Part shown: piece by piece, positions 18,003 to 26,410 of the stretch
Position numbering within the stretch: the first letter of the stretch is position 1
How the letters are laid out: each line of letters begins with the position of its first letter
Source: Paenibacillus sp. EZ-K15
GTDB lineage: Bacteria; Bacillota; Bacilli; Paenibacillales; Paenibacillaceae
NCBI RefSeq assembly: GCF_002573715.1
Contig: NZ_PDHM01000012.1
Location: forward strand, 63,368 to 127,367
Direction: 5' to 3'
Length of the DNA: 64,000 nucleotides
Program-made: the position numbers and the translations under genes
Notes under the pieces: generated by a model
The model's database searches: none
What the model was told of the DNA's origin: nothing
The model's input: the letters and a program-made list of their open reading frames with translations, nothing else

Positions 18003-18902
18003 CTATTTAACCTTTCGATCATGGATGCCTTTATAACTCACCGGGGCGTCTCCAAAGTATTTGTTCCAAATGGTCAAATACGTTCCGTCCTGCTGCATGG
18101 TAGCCAGTGCGTTATCAACGGCAGCGACGAGATCCGGATTCCCTTTTACAAAGGCGGCGGAAATCTCGAACACCTGATCGGCGGATTCAGCGGCAGCAAC
18201 CGGTAGATCAGGGAACTGCTGCTTCAGGTTGGTCACGGATAACTGGTCCGAAATGACGGCATCCAGCTCTCCATTTGCGAGCTTGTGGGCTGCGTCTGAT
18301 ATATATTTGATCGGGACGATGTCCGCTCCATGCTTCTTGGCCATATCCTTATAGATTCCGGTGGGGTTCAGGCCGACACGCTTACCCTTGATATCCGAGA
18401 AGGTACGGATCTGATCTTCGCCCGAGGAACGCACAAGCAGAACCGGAGTAGAGGATAGATAAGCGACGGAAAAATCATAAAGTGCCCGCCGGTCCGGCCG
18501 GTCTTCAATCTGGTTGAAGACCGTGTCGTATTTGCCTTCTGTCAGCCCTGGCAGCAAATTCTCCCACTCGGTTTCAACGAATTCTGCTCTTAGCTCCATA
18601 TGACGGGCAACCTCTTCAGCGATTTCCACATCGAAACCCGTAAGTCTTCCGCCCGTTCCATGGTAACTGAAGGGGGGATAATCCCGTTCCGTTGCAATTC
18701 GCAGGGTTCCGCGTTCCACGGCATTCCGAAGCAGGAAGCCGGTGTTCACCCGGTAAGGGTTTACGCCCATATTGGGGGTTGGCACCCGGTCATTGCTGTT
18801 AGGGGTGCAGCCGGTAAGGACTATTGAACCGATCAGTGTGAATAAACAGGCAAGACTGATCCAACGTATCGATTTTTTTCCACGCATGACTTCAGAAACC
18901 AT
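18003..18902 (-). CDS. Transporter substrate-binding lipoprotein, family 3 (amino-acid type), orphan
   Basis: An extracellular solute-binding lipoprotein of about 299 residues. A signal peptide (WISLACLFTLIGSIVLTG) ends in a lipobox with Cys at TGC. The mature part has the family 3 signatures RIATERDYPPFSYHG, GFDVEIAEEVARHMEL and WENLLPGLTEGKYD. Such proteins deliver polar amino acids or cystine to ABC permeases, but no permease or ATPase is adjacent. ATG 18902 overlaps a GAAAGGATGG ribosome site; ATG 18887 (MRGKKS) is a good alternative. Ligand unknown. Confidence 0.88.
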   Translation of the reverse strand: MVSEVMRGKKSIRWISLACLFTLIGSIVLTGCTPNSNDRVPTPNMGVNPYRVNTGFLLRNAVERGTLRIATERDYPPFSYHGTGGRLTGFDVEIAEEVARHMELRAEFVETEWENLLPGLTEGKYDTVFNQIEDRPDRRALYDFSVAYLSSTPVLLVRSSGEDQIRTFSDIKGKRVGLNPTGIYKDMAKKHGADIVPIKYISDAAHKLANGELDAVISDQLSVTNLKQQFPDLPVAAAESADQVFEISAAFVKGNPDLVAAVDNALATMQQDGTYLTIWNKYFGDAPVSYKGIHDRKVK

Positions 18903-19041
18903 CCTTTCTTTATTTACGGTCCTTCGAGGCCCATTTCGTAAAGTTAGGATGTCCCAAAGGATGGTTCGTATATTCGTGAAATGTCGGTACTCGGCAAGAA
19001 CTTAGGGTCTCTAATCAGATGAAAGAGGGGAATGGACGAGA

Positions 19042-19093
19042 AAGAGGCTGTGCTTCCTCCGCCTGCAGCAGCAGTGGAAAAGCACAGCCTCTT
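19042..19093 (-). terminator. Terminator of the kdu operon
   Basis: A 14-bp perfect stem AAGAGGCTGTGCTT (19042-19055) / AAGCACAGCCTCTT (19080-19093). Read on the minus strand the stem is followed by TTTCTC. It lies 60 bases after the kduD stop. Confidence 0.75.
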
Positions 19094-19152
19094 ATCGCTA
19101 GATTGGAATGAAACTTAGGTTGACATGCTTTTGATACAGCGCTTTATGACCC

Positions 19153-19905
19153 TTAACGGGCCATCCATCCGCCATCAACACAAAGTACATGTCCGTTCAT
19201 GTAATCCGAAGCGGCGGAAGCGAGGAATACGGCAGGTCCGCCAATATCCTCGGGTTTACCCCAGCGTCCGGCAGGAATACGATCCGTAATGGAAGTACGT
19301 CGTTCCTCATCCTGACGGATAGCTGCCGTATTATCGGTTTCGATATAACCGGGAGCAATTCCGTTCACCTGGATGCCGCTGGCTGCCCATTCATTAGCCA
19401 ATGCTTTCGTAAGACCGGCAACACCATGCTTGCTTGCCGTATATCCGGGCACGTTGATTCCGCCTTGGTAGGACAGCATCGAGCAGATATTAATGATTTT
19501 GCCGCTGCCGCGTTCAATCATATGTCTTCCGGCCAGTTGGGACAGTAAGAATACAGTATTCAGATTCAAATCAATCACGTCAAGCCAATCCTGTGTAGCA
19601 TGATCCTTGGCCGGTGTCCGGCGGATAATGCCGGCATTGTTCACGAGAATGTCCACGTGCCCCGTTAGCTCCAGCGCTTGGTCAAAAGTCTGCTGGAGTT
19701 TGCTCTGGTCGCTTAGATCGACCTGAATTTCGGAAGCTTTTCTGCCGAGTGAAGTGATGGCATCTATCGTTTCGGCGCTTGTATTCATGGACACGGCAAC
19801 GATATCCGCGCCGGCTTCGGCTAGAGCTATCGCGATGCCTTGTCCCAATCCTCTGGCGGAACCTGTGACGATTGCAGTTTTGCCTGATAAATCAAACCTG
19901 TTCAT
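19153..19905 (-). CDS. kduD: 2-deoxy-D-gluconate 3-dehydrogenase / 2-dehydro-3-deoxygluconate 5-dehydrogenase (SDR)
   Basis: A short-chain dehydrogenase of 250 residues that would reduce 2,5-diketo-3-deoxygluconate (DKII) to KDG after KduI in unsaturated galacturonate/uronate breakdown. The TGSARGLGQGIA cofactor loop is near the N-terminus, NNAGIIRR near 90, and the catalytic Ser and YTASKHG (Y-x-x-x-K) near 140-155. The sequence closes with YMNGHVLCVDGGWMAR, typical of KduD. Start set at ATG 19905; a GTG seven codons upstream lies within the AGAGGGG ribosome-site region. Part of kduI-deoR-kduD. Confidence 0.92.
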   Translation of the reverse strand: MNRFDLSGKTAIVTGSARGLGQGIAIALAEAGADIVAVSMNTSAETIDAITSLGRKASEIQVDLSDQSKLQQTFDQALELTGHVDILVNNAGIIRRTPAKDHATQDWLDVIDLNLNTVFLLSQLAGRHMIERGSGKIINICSMLSYQGGINVPGYTASKHGVAGLTKALANEWAASGIQVNGIAPGYIETDNTAAIRQDEERRTSITDRIPAGRWGKPEDIGGPAVFLASAASDYMNGHVLCVDGGWMAR

Positions 19906-19982
19906 GCTCCGTAAATCCCCTCTCACTTGCTCTCTATTAGAATCGTATGAAGCTAGCCCGGTCGTTAAGTTTTATGCAGCGG

Positions 19983-20732
19983 TTACAGCATAGTAACGCC
20001 GGCACCAACATATTGATTGACCGTCTCGGGTGACAGTCCCGTATCGGTAATGATGCCGCTGATCTCCTGCAGGGATGAAAAAGTCCTTAATGCCGTTTGC
20101 CCGAATTTATGATGGTCGACAACGGCATAAACCTCCAGCGAGGTTTCGATTAATGCCCGTTTGAAAGGGATCAAGTCCCCGGTATATATGGACAATCCAT
20201 GATCAAGATGGACGCCCGTCGCGGATATGAAGGCCTTTTGAATGTTCAACTGGGTTACATACGATACGCCTTCGGGGCCTGCGAGCATATTCCGGACCCG
20301 GTAGCCCCCCGGTACGACCAAACGGATATGATTCTTCGTCGCCAGTTCGCTGATGATATAGACATCGTTCGTAATGACCGTTAAGGGCACGTCTTCAAGC
20401 CTGCGAGCGATCTCCAGCGTGGTGCTGCCTCCGTCCAGGGCAATGATGTCGTCGGTATTGATATGCTTCAGTGCTTTCAGCGCGATTTCGGTTTTTTCAT
20501 TCGGGTGCTTGGCAAGTGGTTCTTTGGACGGCAGGATGCCGAATTGATCGCTGTGCGCAAGCACAGCCCCGCCATGCACACGAACGATTAGACCCTGTTC
20601 CTCCAGCTTGGTCAGATCCTCGCGAATCGTTTTTCCGGTCACCTGAAGCTGCTGGCTTAGATCGGCGACGGTCACTTCTTTATGGGTTAGAAGGTACTCC
20701 ATTATTTTTTCATAGCGTCGTAACGGGTTCAT
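19983..20732 (-). CDS. DeoR-family transcriptional regulator of the kdu genes
   Basis: A 249-residue repressor-type protein: N-terminal DeoR winged helix (RYEKIMEYLLTHKEVTVADL, then TGKTIREDLTKLEEQG, residues about 5-55) and C-terminal sugar-phosphate-binding DeoRC domain (about 75-235; ALDGGSTTLEIARRL, ITNDVYIISELA). It lies between kduI and kduD on the same strand, with short gaps of 40 and 77 bases, so it is most likely the local regulator that senses an intermediate of uronate catabolism. Its operator may be the GTTCAT-rich region at 21651-21766. Confidence 0.9.
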   Translation of the reverse strand: MNPLRRYEKIMEYLLTHKEVTVADLSQQLQVTGKTIREDLTKLEEQGLIVRVHGGAVLAHSDQFGILPSKEPLAKHPNEKTEIALKALKHINTDDIIALDGGSTTLEIARRLEDVPLTVITNDVYIISELATKNHIRLVVPGGYRVRNMLAGPEGVSYVTQLNIQKAFISATGVHLDHGLSIYTGDLIPFKRALIETSLEVYAVVDHHKFGQTALRTFSSLQEISGIITDTGLSPETVNQYVGAGVTML

Positions 20733-20772
20733 ATGAATCTCAACTCTTCCGTGGGTTAATGGATAATCCCCT

Positions 20773-21612
20773 CTATTTTAAATCTTTTATGGACACCGGG
20801 TCCATATCATCATAACGTTTATTATCTCCGGCCATACCCCAGATGAAGGTATAGTTGCTTGTGCCTACGCCGCTGTGGATCGACCAGCTTGGCGAAATCA
20901 CGGCCTGTTCATTGCGCATAACGATGTGCCGCGTTTCATTAGGTTCCCCCATCAGATGGATGACAACCGCTTCTTCCGGTAAATCAAAATAGAGATAAGC
21001 CTCCATGCGTCTTGGATGGGTATGGGCAGGCATCGTGTTCCACATGTTTCCTTCTTTCAGCAGGGTCATGCCCATAACAAGCTGGGCGCTCTCAATGCCT
21101 TTTTGATGGATGAAACGATAGATCACGCGATCATTGGAATTTTTGATATCGCCCAAAGCGCTGGAATCAGCTTCCTCCAAAGTGGCTTTAGCTGTCGGGA
21201 ATGTTTGGTGCGCCGGCGCAGAATTCAAATAGAATTTGGCTGGGTTGGATGGATCCGTGCTTTTAAAAATAACCTCTTCCGTACCCATGCCAACGTACAA
21301 GCATTCTTTGTTGTTCAATTCATGCTCTGCACCGTCAACCAGCACGGTACCATGTCCGCCAATATTGATAATGCCAAGCTCACGGCGTTCCAGGAAAGAG
21401 GAAACACCCAATTCTTTAAGGTCCGTTTCCAGTTTGACCTGCTCTCGAACGGGAGCGGCGCCACCGACAATCATACGATCTTCGTGCGTCAGGACAAGCT
21501 CCAGCTTATCAGGCGTAAACAGGACTGGGATATGGAATTCCTTGCGGAGTCTTTCTGTGTCAAATTGTTTCACTTCGTTCGGGTGTGAGGCATAACGTCT
21601 TTCCATGTTCAT
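20773..21612 (-). CDS. kduI: 5-dehydro-4-deoxy-D-glucuronate isomerase
   Basis: Isomerises 5-keto-4-deoxyuronate (DKI) from unsaturated uronic acids to DKII. The 279-residue double-cupin protein carries the zinc-ligand motif HTHPRRMEAYLYF (about 195-207) and the KduI start ERRYASHPNEVKQFDTERLR. Length matches the family. Start at ATG 21612 after GAGGAG (four bases); ATG 21606 is ten bases away and also possible. First gene of the minus-strand operon. No pectate lyase, KdgK or KdgA is in the window. Confidence 0.95.
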   Translation of the reverse strand: MNMERRYASHPNEVKQFDTERLRKEFHIPVLFTPDKLELVLTHEDRMIVGGAAPVREQVKLETDLKELGVSSFLERRELGIINIGGHGTVLVDGAEHELNNKECLYVGMGTEEVIFKSTDPSNPAKFYLNSAPAHQTFPTAKATLEEADSSALGDIKNSNDRVIYRFIHQKGIESAQLVMGMTLLKEGNMWNTMPAHTHPRRMEAYLYFDLPEEAVVIHLMGEPNETRHIVMRNEQAVISPSWSIHSGVGTSNYTFIWGMAGDNKRYDDMDPVSIKDLK

Positions 21613-21650
21613 TCATCTCCTCAAGATTGTATTTTAATGAAATTTATAAT

Positions 21651-21766
21651 GTTCATATATGTACAAATTACTCCATTTACGTTCATATTACAAGAGCTAA
21701 ATATAAAATGAACAAAAATCATACCTGGTGAACATTGAGCTGAGTTCATTCATATCTGACTGAACT
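21651..21766. promoter_or_regulatory. GTTCAT/ATGAAC-rich regulatory region of kduI
   Basis: The near-palindrome GTTCATATATGTAC lies at 21651-21664 (two mismatched pairs). GTTCAT recurs at 21681 and 21744 and its complement ATGAAC or GTGAAC at 21708, 21728 and 21849. The cluster lies directly upstream of kduI and could bind the DeoR-type regulator; this is inference from position and repetition. Confidence 0.4.
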
Positions 21767-21882
21767 TGGAGCAGAAAGGGAAGAATTAGCATCAGATGAG
21801 GAATGCGCAGGCTGCCCTGAAATGATCCTTCAGCGAGGCAGCTATAAAGTGAACAAGGTACGACTAGGAGATTGATAATCTG

Positions 21883-22767
21883 ATGAAAAGAATGATTGTT
21901 ATCGTAACAGCTATGCTTGCAGTGATCGGTTCTCAACATGTGGCTGATGTCCCGCACTATCCTTTTCATCAAACCAGGGAACAGGAAGTCTGGATGAGGT
22001 CGGAGAATGAAGGCGGTCAGTCCTGGGTCAATATCGCCCATCGGGGGGCATCGGGTTATGCTCCGGAAAATACGATGGCTTCTTTTGTTAAAGCCTTAGA
22101 TATGGGAGCGGATATGCTGGAACTGGATGTCCAATTGAGCAAGGATGGACAGGTCGTCGTGATTCATGATTCTACGGTTGAGCGAACCACCAATGGGGAA
22201 GGAGAAGTAGGCGATTTAACCTTCGAGGAACTGCGTAGCCTGGATGCAGGTTCATGGTACGATTCGGCGTTTAAAGGAGAAGTCATTCCCGCTTTGGCAG
22301 AGGTGCTTGAGCATTTCGCAGGGCGTATCGGGCTGTTGATCGAATTGAAATCTCCCTCCCGGTATCCGGGTATCGAACAAAAGGTTGCAGACGATTTGAA
22401 AAGGTATATCATCGGCGCTGACGGTGGTGAGCGGTACAAGGATCTGATCATCGTGCAGTCAGCAGATACGGACTCGCTGCTTCGGTTCCGCCAATTGCTG
22501 CCCGATATCCCGCTGGGCGTTGTTATCACCAGTGCGGGCGATTTATCCAAGCAGCGGCTGGAAGATATGAAGGCCTATGCGGAGTATGTGAATGTATCGA
22601 TGAGACTGGTATCCAAAGGGCTGGTTCAAAAGATACATCAATCGGGCATGAAAACGATGGTCTGGACTATTCGGGATATGCTGCAAATTCCTTACGTGCT
22701 TCAAATTAACGTGGACGGGATTATTACGGATTATCCGGATCGGGTACCGATATCCTATATGAAATGA
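21883..22767 (+). CDS. Glycerophosphodiester phosphodiesterase, exported
   Basis: Hydrolyses glycerophosphodiesters to glycerol-3-phosphate and an alcohol. The 294-residue protein has a short N-terminal hydrophobic segment (MIVIVTAMLAVIGS) that may be a signal peptide or anchor, and a GDPD TIM barrel starting with NIAHRGASGYAPENT (catalytic His and metal Glu), LELDVQLSKDGQVVVIHD (Asp, second catalytic His) and ending with KTMVWTIRD and GIITDYPDR. AGGAG is 12 bases before the ATG, a rather long gap. It stands alone between divergent kduI and the BlaI-controlled gene. Confidence 0.92.
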   Translation: MKRMIVIVTAMLAVIGSQHVADVPHYPFHQTREQEVWMRSENEGGQSWVNIAHRGASGYAPENTMASFVKALDMGADMLELDVQLSKDGQVVVIHDSTVERTTNGEGEVGDLTFEELRSLDAGSWYDSAFKGEVIPALAEVLEHFAGRIGLLIELKSPSRYPGIEQKVADDLKRYIIGADGGERYKDLIIVQSADTDSLLRFRQLLPDIPLGVVITSAGDLSKQRLEDMKAYAEYVNVSMRLVSKGLVQKIHQSGMKTMVWTIRDMLQIPYVLQINVDGIITDYPDRVPISYMK

Positions 22768-22868
22768 TCATAATGAAGGGTTGTCACTTGGGTTTGCATT
22801 TTAACCTGCAGGGGCAGCTCTTCTTTTTTTGTATTCAACGAAAACAAAAAAAATCTGCACAAACCGTG

Positions 22869-22920
22869 TTGACATTATTGAACTACAGTTGTAGTATTGA
22901 TTTGTAACTACAGTTGTAGT
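22869..22920 (+). promoter_or_regulatory. BlaI-type operators and promoter of the secreted-protein gene
   Basis: Promoter TTGACA (22869-22874), 17-base spacer, TAGTAT (22892-22897). Two identical perfect palindromes ACTACAGTTGTAGT lie at 22882-22895, overlapping the -10, and at 22907-22920, over the start point. This is the BlaI/MecI operator pattern (core TACA-TGTA) and the blaI-like gene is 1 kb downstream. Confidence 0.85.
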
Positions 22921-22960
22921 TTATAAAAAATAAAAAATCATAGGAGAGGAGCATTACCAA

Positions 22961-23701
22961 ATGAAGGCAGCAACGAAAGTAGCAATCGCGACACTAAGCA
23001 GCATTTTATTAATGGGTTCTTCCGTAAGCCTCGCGGCGAAGGCGCAGTCCAACGAGAAAGCCCAAGAAGCCACTGTTAAAAAAACAGACGAAGCAGCCAA
23101 GCCTATATCTGCAGAGGAAAAAAAGTTTATCGAAGCTGAGATCCAGAGAGTGAAGGAGTTGGCCCAAGAATCGGGTGATATGTATGTCCTGTATCATAAG
23201 TACCCAAAATTAAATAGCGGATTTGATATTAGCTATTGGGGAGGGATTCATGAATTCACTACTTACGAGGACTACTTGAAAAAAGCTTCAACCCTGAAGG
23301 GATCCATTCTGCAGCAGCCTGCCAACCTGCCAAAGGGATATAAGTTTTTATCAGCGGTCATTGAAGGTCCGATCGAAGGAAAGTTCGTTGATGAAGTAAG
23401 GGCCGAAGGTAAGAAGAGCGGAAAGCCCATCTATGTGAAAAAGATCGATTGGAAAGAGGCGGCAACCATCCGTCTTAAATATGCGAGCGGAAAAGACACG
23501 CTGGGCTTTTCCAAGGATACGGTAGATTCGAAGGGAAGCAAGAAAAAAGGTTTCTTTGACGATAAGCTGCCGAAGAATGTCTTTCCAAAATACGTTTTTT
23601 GGAATGATGGCGGCAAATTCGAATACAGCATTTCAACCTCCTCTTTGGATATGTCCAGGAAACAGAAGATCGAAATGCTAAAAGCAGCCGTGAAAAAATA
23701 A
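22961..23701 (+). CDS. Secreted protein, paralogue of the sensor domain of the adjacent BlaR1-like peptidase
   Basis: A 246-residue protein with a clear signal peptide (about 1-28, VAIATLSSILLMGSSVSLAA) and no lipobox, so probably secreted. Residues 48-246 align from end to end with residues about 429-624 of the M56 protein encoded at 24338, with roughly 70 percent identity by eye (shared RAEGKKSGKP, IDWKEAATIRL, QKIEMLKAAV). The segment QPANLPKGYKF resembles DUF4367-type extracellular domains; the function is unknown. It has a GGAGAGGAG ribosome site and its own promoter with twin BlaI-type boxes, so it should be derepressed together with blaI-M56. Confidence 0.85.
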   Translation: MKAATKVAIATLSSILLMGSSVSLAAKAQSNEKAQEATVKKTDEAAKPISAEEKKFIEAEIQRVKELAQESGDMYVLYHKYPKLNSGFDISYWGGIHEFTTYEDYLKKASTLKGSILQQPANLPKGYKFLSAVIEGPIEGKFVDEVRAEGKKSGKPIYVKKIDWKEAATIRLKYASGKDTLGFSKDTVDSKGSKKKGFFDDKLPKNVFPKYVFWNDGGKFEYSISTSSLDMSRKQKIEMLKAAVKK

Positions 23702-23844
23702 CATTTTGCGCCAGCTATATTTTTTCTCGGACAGGCGCTCCAAAATACGATGACATGGGTTCTTTTGCAGATCATCATGCCCACAGGCGGTGCGAATCAT
23801 TTTTTCGTGTAACAAAAACGAGAAATTACGCTCTGCCAAACAAG

Positions 23845-23897
23845 TTGACATTACTAAACTGCAAATGTAGCATGTGTATTATAACTACATATGTAGT
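23845..23897 (+). promoter_or_regulatory. BlaI-type operators and promoter of the blaI-M56 operon
   Basis: Same architecture as at 22869: TTGACA (23845-23850), 17 bases, TAGCAT (23868-23873). Operator-like ACTGCAAATGTAGC (23858-23871, two changes) overlaps the -10 and a perfect palindrome ACTACATATGTAGT lies at 23884-23897. The spacing of 26 bases between boxes is close to the 25 at the other promoter. It implies autoregulation. Confidence 0.85.
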
Positions 23898-23927
23898 CTG
23901 AGTAAATTGACTTTGGAGGTTTCATGC

Positions 23928-24338
23928 ATGAATCAAATACCACCGATTACGGATGCAGAGCTGGAAATTATGCGCGTATTGTGGACAAATCCGGACTGCC
24001 CTTCCAGCGAGGTCGTAAAACAAATGACGGATCAAATGGGGTGGAGCCCCAATACGACCCGGACGCTCCTCAGTCGTCTGGTGCAGAAGGAAGCAGCGGG
24101 TGCGAAACTGGAAAAGGGTTCAAAGCGCACCCAACTATTTTATCCGATCATCAGCGAGCAGGAGTATCTGCAGTCCGAAACCAAATCCTTCATGAAAAAG
24201 CTTTATGGGGGATCTTTAAAGCCGATGCTGGCCAACTTTCTGCAGGATAAAAAACTGAATGCGCAAGAAATCGAGGATCTAAAGGCATTGTTTGACGATA
24301 ACCGCAGCGACGGGGAAACAGAAAAGAGAGAGCCCTGA
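23928..24338 (+). CDS. BlaI/MecI/CopY-family transcriptional repressor
   Basis: A 136-residue penicillinase-repressor family protein: winged helix (about 5-75; ITDAELEIMRVLWTNPDCPS, then GWSPNTTRTLLSRLVQKE) and a C-terminal dimerisation part carrying the site where the partner protease normally cleaves. Start ATG 23928, seven bases after GGAGGT. The stop TGA and the ATG of the M56 gene overlap by one base (TGATG), so translation is coupled. It should bind the ACTACA-TGTAGT palindromes at both promoters. No beta-lactamase gene is near, so the regulated output is the secreted protein and the pair itself. Confidence 0.93.
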   Translation: MNQIPPITDAELEIMRVLWTNPDCPSSEVVKQMTDQMGWSPNTTRTLLSRLVQKEAAGAKLEKGSKRTQLFYPIISEQEYLQSETKSFMKKLYGGSLKPMLANFLQDKKLNAQEIEDLKALFDDNRSDGETEKREP

Positions 24339-26212
24339 TGAGTCCTACATTGCATGAAAATTTATTGTCTTTTTTTGGCTGGGTGATTCGCGGATCGTTC
24401 ATGGCCTCCATCCTGATCGTACTTGTGCTGATTCTACAGTTTCTATTAAGAAACAAAATTGAGGCCAGATGGAAATATTGGCTTTGGCTACCTGTAGCCA
24501 TACGTTTGCTGCTCCCTTGGGCTCCGGAATCCTCGCTTAGCCTGTACAATGTTTTGTCTTTGGAGGCCATAGCACCCGGTATTCATCAACAAACTCAAGT
24601 TTCATCGGGTGGGAAGGAAGCGGGGAGAATAAGCGAGGCGACGGTTCATGTTGAGCGCTCTATAAACCCGGGAGCAAGCGGAACCTCGGAAGTACCTGCT
24701 CCATCCCTTGAATCGGGACTCGTGCAGGAGAGCGGCTTTTGGTGGAATGGGTTCAACCAAATAGGCTTCACCAATACGCTGATTGCGGTTTGGTTTGCGG
24801 GCGTGCTGCTTCTTGCCGCGAAAACGATATACGACCAGCTTCGATTGAAACAAGCCCTGCGCGCGGGCCGAAAGATAGATACGCCTTTTCTATCGGCAGT
24901 GTTTCACGAGACGAAACAGCAATTAGGCGTGAAGCAAAACGTGCAATTTCTGTCCAGCGAGCGAATTCCTGGACCTGCCGTGGTCGGTTTTAGCAAGCCG
25001 GCGATCGCCATTTCGCCCAGTCTGCTCATCACGCTGAAAAAAGATCAACTTCAATATATTCTGGCGCATGAGTTCGCACATATTCAGCGGCGGGATGTCG
25101 CCGTGAACTGGTTGATGCATACCATCCTGATCATCCATTGGTTTAATCCGTTATTATGGCTAGCCGTACGTAAAGCAAGACAGGATCAGGAGATGGCTTG
25201 CGATGCATGCGCCTTGAATCGGATGAGCCCGCAGCAAAACAATGCATACGGACAAACGATCATCCACGTGTTGGAGCATTTTTCAGGAAACCAACGCCAG
25301 CCGGGGCTTGCCGGCCTGTCCGCCACACATAAACAAATGAAAAGGAGACTTACGATGATTAAACATTTTCACAAAAAATCATACCGTCTATCCATTCTGG
25401 CGATGGGGATGATTATCGCGCTTGGCAGCGTGACATTGGTTAATGCTAAGGAAAGCGATGCAGGGAGCGTAACACCACAGGCTCCCGTGCAATCGGAACA
25501 GGATTCAAAAGCTGTTGTGAATAACGTGCCGGATATGATTTATCCCGAGGGAGATATAGACCGCGAGCTCTACAAGAAAGAACTGGAAAAGGCACAGAAA
25601 AAAGCAGAAGTTGCAGCCAAGGCTCTAACTCCAGAGGAAAAGAAGTATATCGAAGCTGAGACCCATAGAGTGAAGAAGCTAAGTAATGAGACAGGCGATA
25701 TGTACGTTCTATATCATAAATATAAGGATCTTAACAGCGGACTCGACCTAAGTTATTGGGGAGGGATAGAAACATTCTCCGCTTACGAGGACTACTTGAA
25801 AAGAGCTTCCACGCTGGAAGGTTCCATTCTGAAGCAGCCCGCCAACTTGCCGGAGGGATATAAGTTTTCCAAAGCGAGAATTGAAGGTCCAACCGAAGGC
25901 ACGTTCCTTGATGAAGTAAGGGCCGAAGGCAAGAAGAGCGGTAAACCCGTCTATGCGAAAAGGATAGATTGGAAAGAGGCGGCAACCATCCGTCTTGAAT
26001 ATACGAACGGGAAAGACACACTGGCCATTTCTAAATATACGTTGGATTCAGAGGGAAGTAAGAAAGGTTTCTTTGAGGATGACTTCCCGGCGCATATCTA
26101 TCCAAAATACGTGTTTTGGCATGAAGGCGGCTTCGAATACAGCATTTCAGCCACATGGGATATGTCCAAAGAACAGAAGATCGAAATGCTGAAAGCAGCG
26201 GTGCAGAAATAA
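24338..26212 (+). CDS. BlaR1/MecR1-like M56 metallopeptidase with a DUF4367-like C-terminal sensor domain
   Basis: A 624-residue membrane sensor-protease. Helices lie at about 10-35, 45-62, 143-163 and 350-368; the M56 zinc motif HEFAH is at residues 244-248 in ILAHEFAHIQRRD, with a possible third ligand in QEMACDACAL. Residues about 429-624, outside the last helix, replace the penicillin-binding domain of BlaR1 with a domain paralogous to the secreted protein at 22961. By analogy, sensing outside would activate the peptidase to cleave the BlaI-type repressor. An in-frame ATG at 25355 with an ideal AAAGGAG site could start a shorter product. Operon ends in a terminator. Confidence 0.9.
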   Translation: MSPTLHENLLSFFGWVIRGSFMASILIVLVLILQFLLRNKIEARWKYWLWLPVAIRLLLPWAPESSLSLYNVLSLEAIAPGIHQQTQVSSGGKEAGRISEATVHVERSINPGASGTSEVPAPSLESGLVQESGFWWNGFNQIGFTNTLIAVWFAGVLLLAAKTIYDQLRLKQALRAGRKIDTPFLSAVFHETKQQLGVKQNVQFLSSERIPGPAVVGFSKPAIAISPSLLITLKKDQLQYILAHEFAHIQRRDVAVNWLMHTILIIHWFNPLLWLAVRKARQDQEMACDACALNRMSPQQNNAYGQTIIHVLEHFSGNQRQPGLAGLSATHKQMKRRLTMIKHFHKKSYRLSILAMGMIIALGSVTLVNAKESDAGSVTPQAPVQSEQDSKAVVNNVPDMIYPEGDIDRELYKKELEKAQKKAEVAAKALTPEEKKYIEAETHRVKKLSNETGDMYVLYHKYKDLNSGLDLSYWGGIETFSAYEDYLKRASTLEGSILKQPANLPEGYKFSKARIEGPTEGTFLDEVRAEGKKSGKPVYAKRIDWKEAATIRLEYTNGKDTLAISKYTLDSEGSKKGFFEDDFPAHIYPKYVFWHEGGFEYSISATWDMSKEQKIEMLKAAVQK

Positions 26213-26239
26213 TATTTTGCCAAATATACGATTACATGA

Positions 26240-26267
26240 AAAAAGCCTGGTTTTCCAGGCTTTTTTT
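26240..26267 (+). terminator. Terminator of the blaI-M56 operon
   Basis: Stem AAAAAGCCTGG (26240-26250) / CCAGGCTTTTT (26255-26265) with a TTTT loop and a T run. Confidence 0.92.
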
Positions 26268-26317
26268 ATTTTGATCTTGCTATTTTTGAGATGCGGGGGT
26301 AGAATGTGAGTGATTCA

Positions 26318-26374
26318 ACTTGTACGTACATTTATGATAAATTGGGTTTAATTTGTTTATAGGTATGTACAAAT
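26318..26374 (+). promoter_or_regulatory. Two AraR-type operators before araA
   Basis: ACTTGTACGTACATTT at 26318-26333 is close to the AraR consensus ATTTGTACGTACAAAT; a weaker copy ATAGGTATGTACAAAT lies at 26359-26374. The 41-base spacing (about four helical turns) would allow looping, as known for B. subtilis AraR. Confidence 0.75.
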
Positions 26375-26410
26375 TTGTGAGCAAGCATTCATACAGGAGG
26401 CGTTATAATT

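Noticed and set aside
23928..26212. Beta-lactam resistance operon
   Set aside because: The BlaI/BlaR1-like pair lacks a penicillin-binding sensor domain and no beta-lactamase or PBP2a gene is adjacent.
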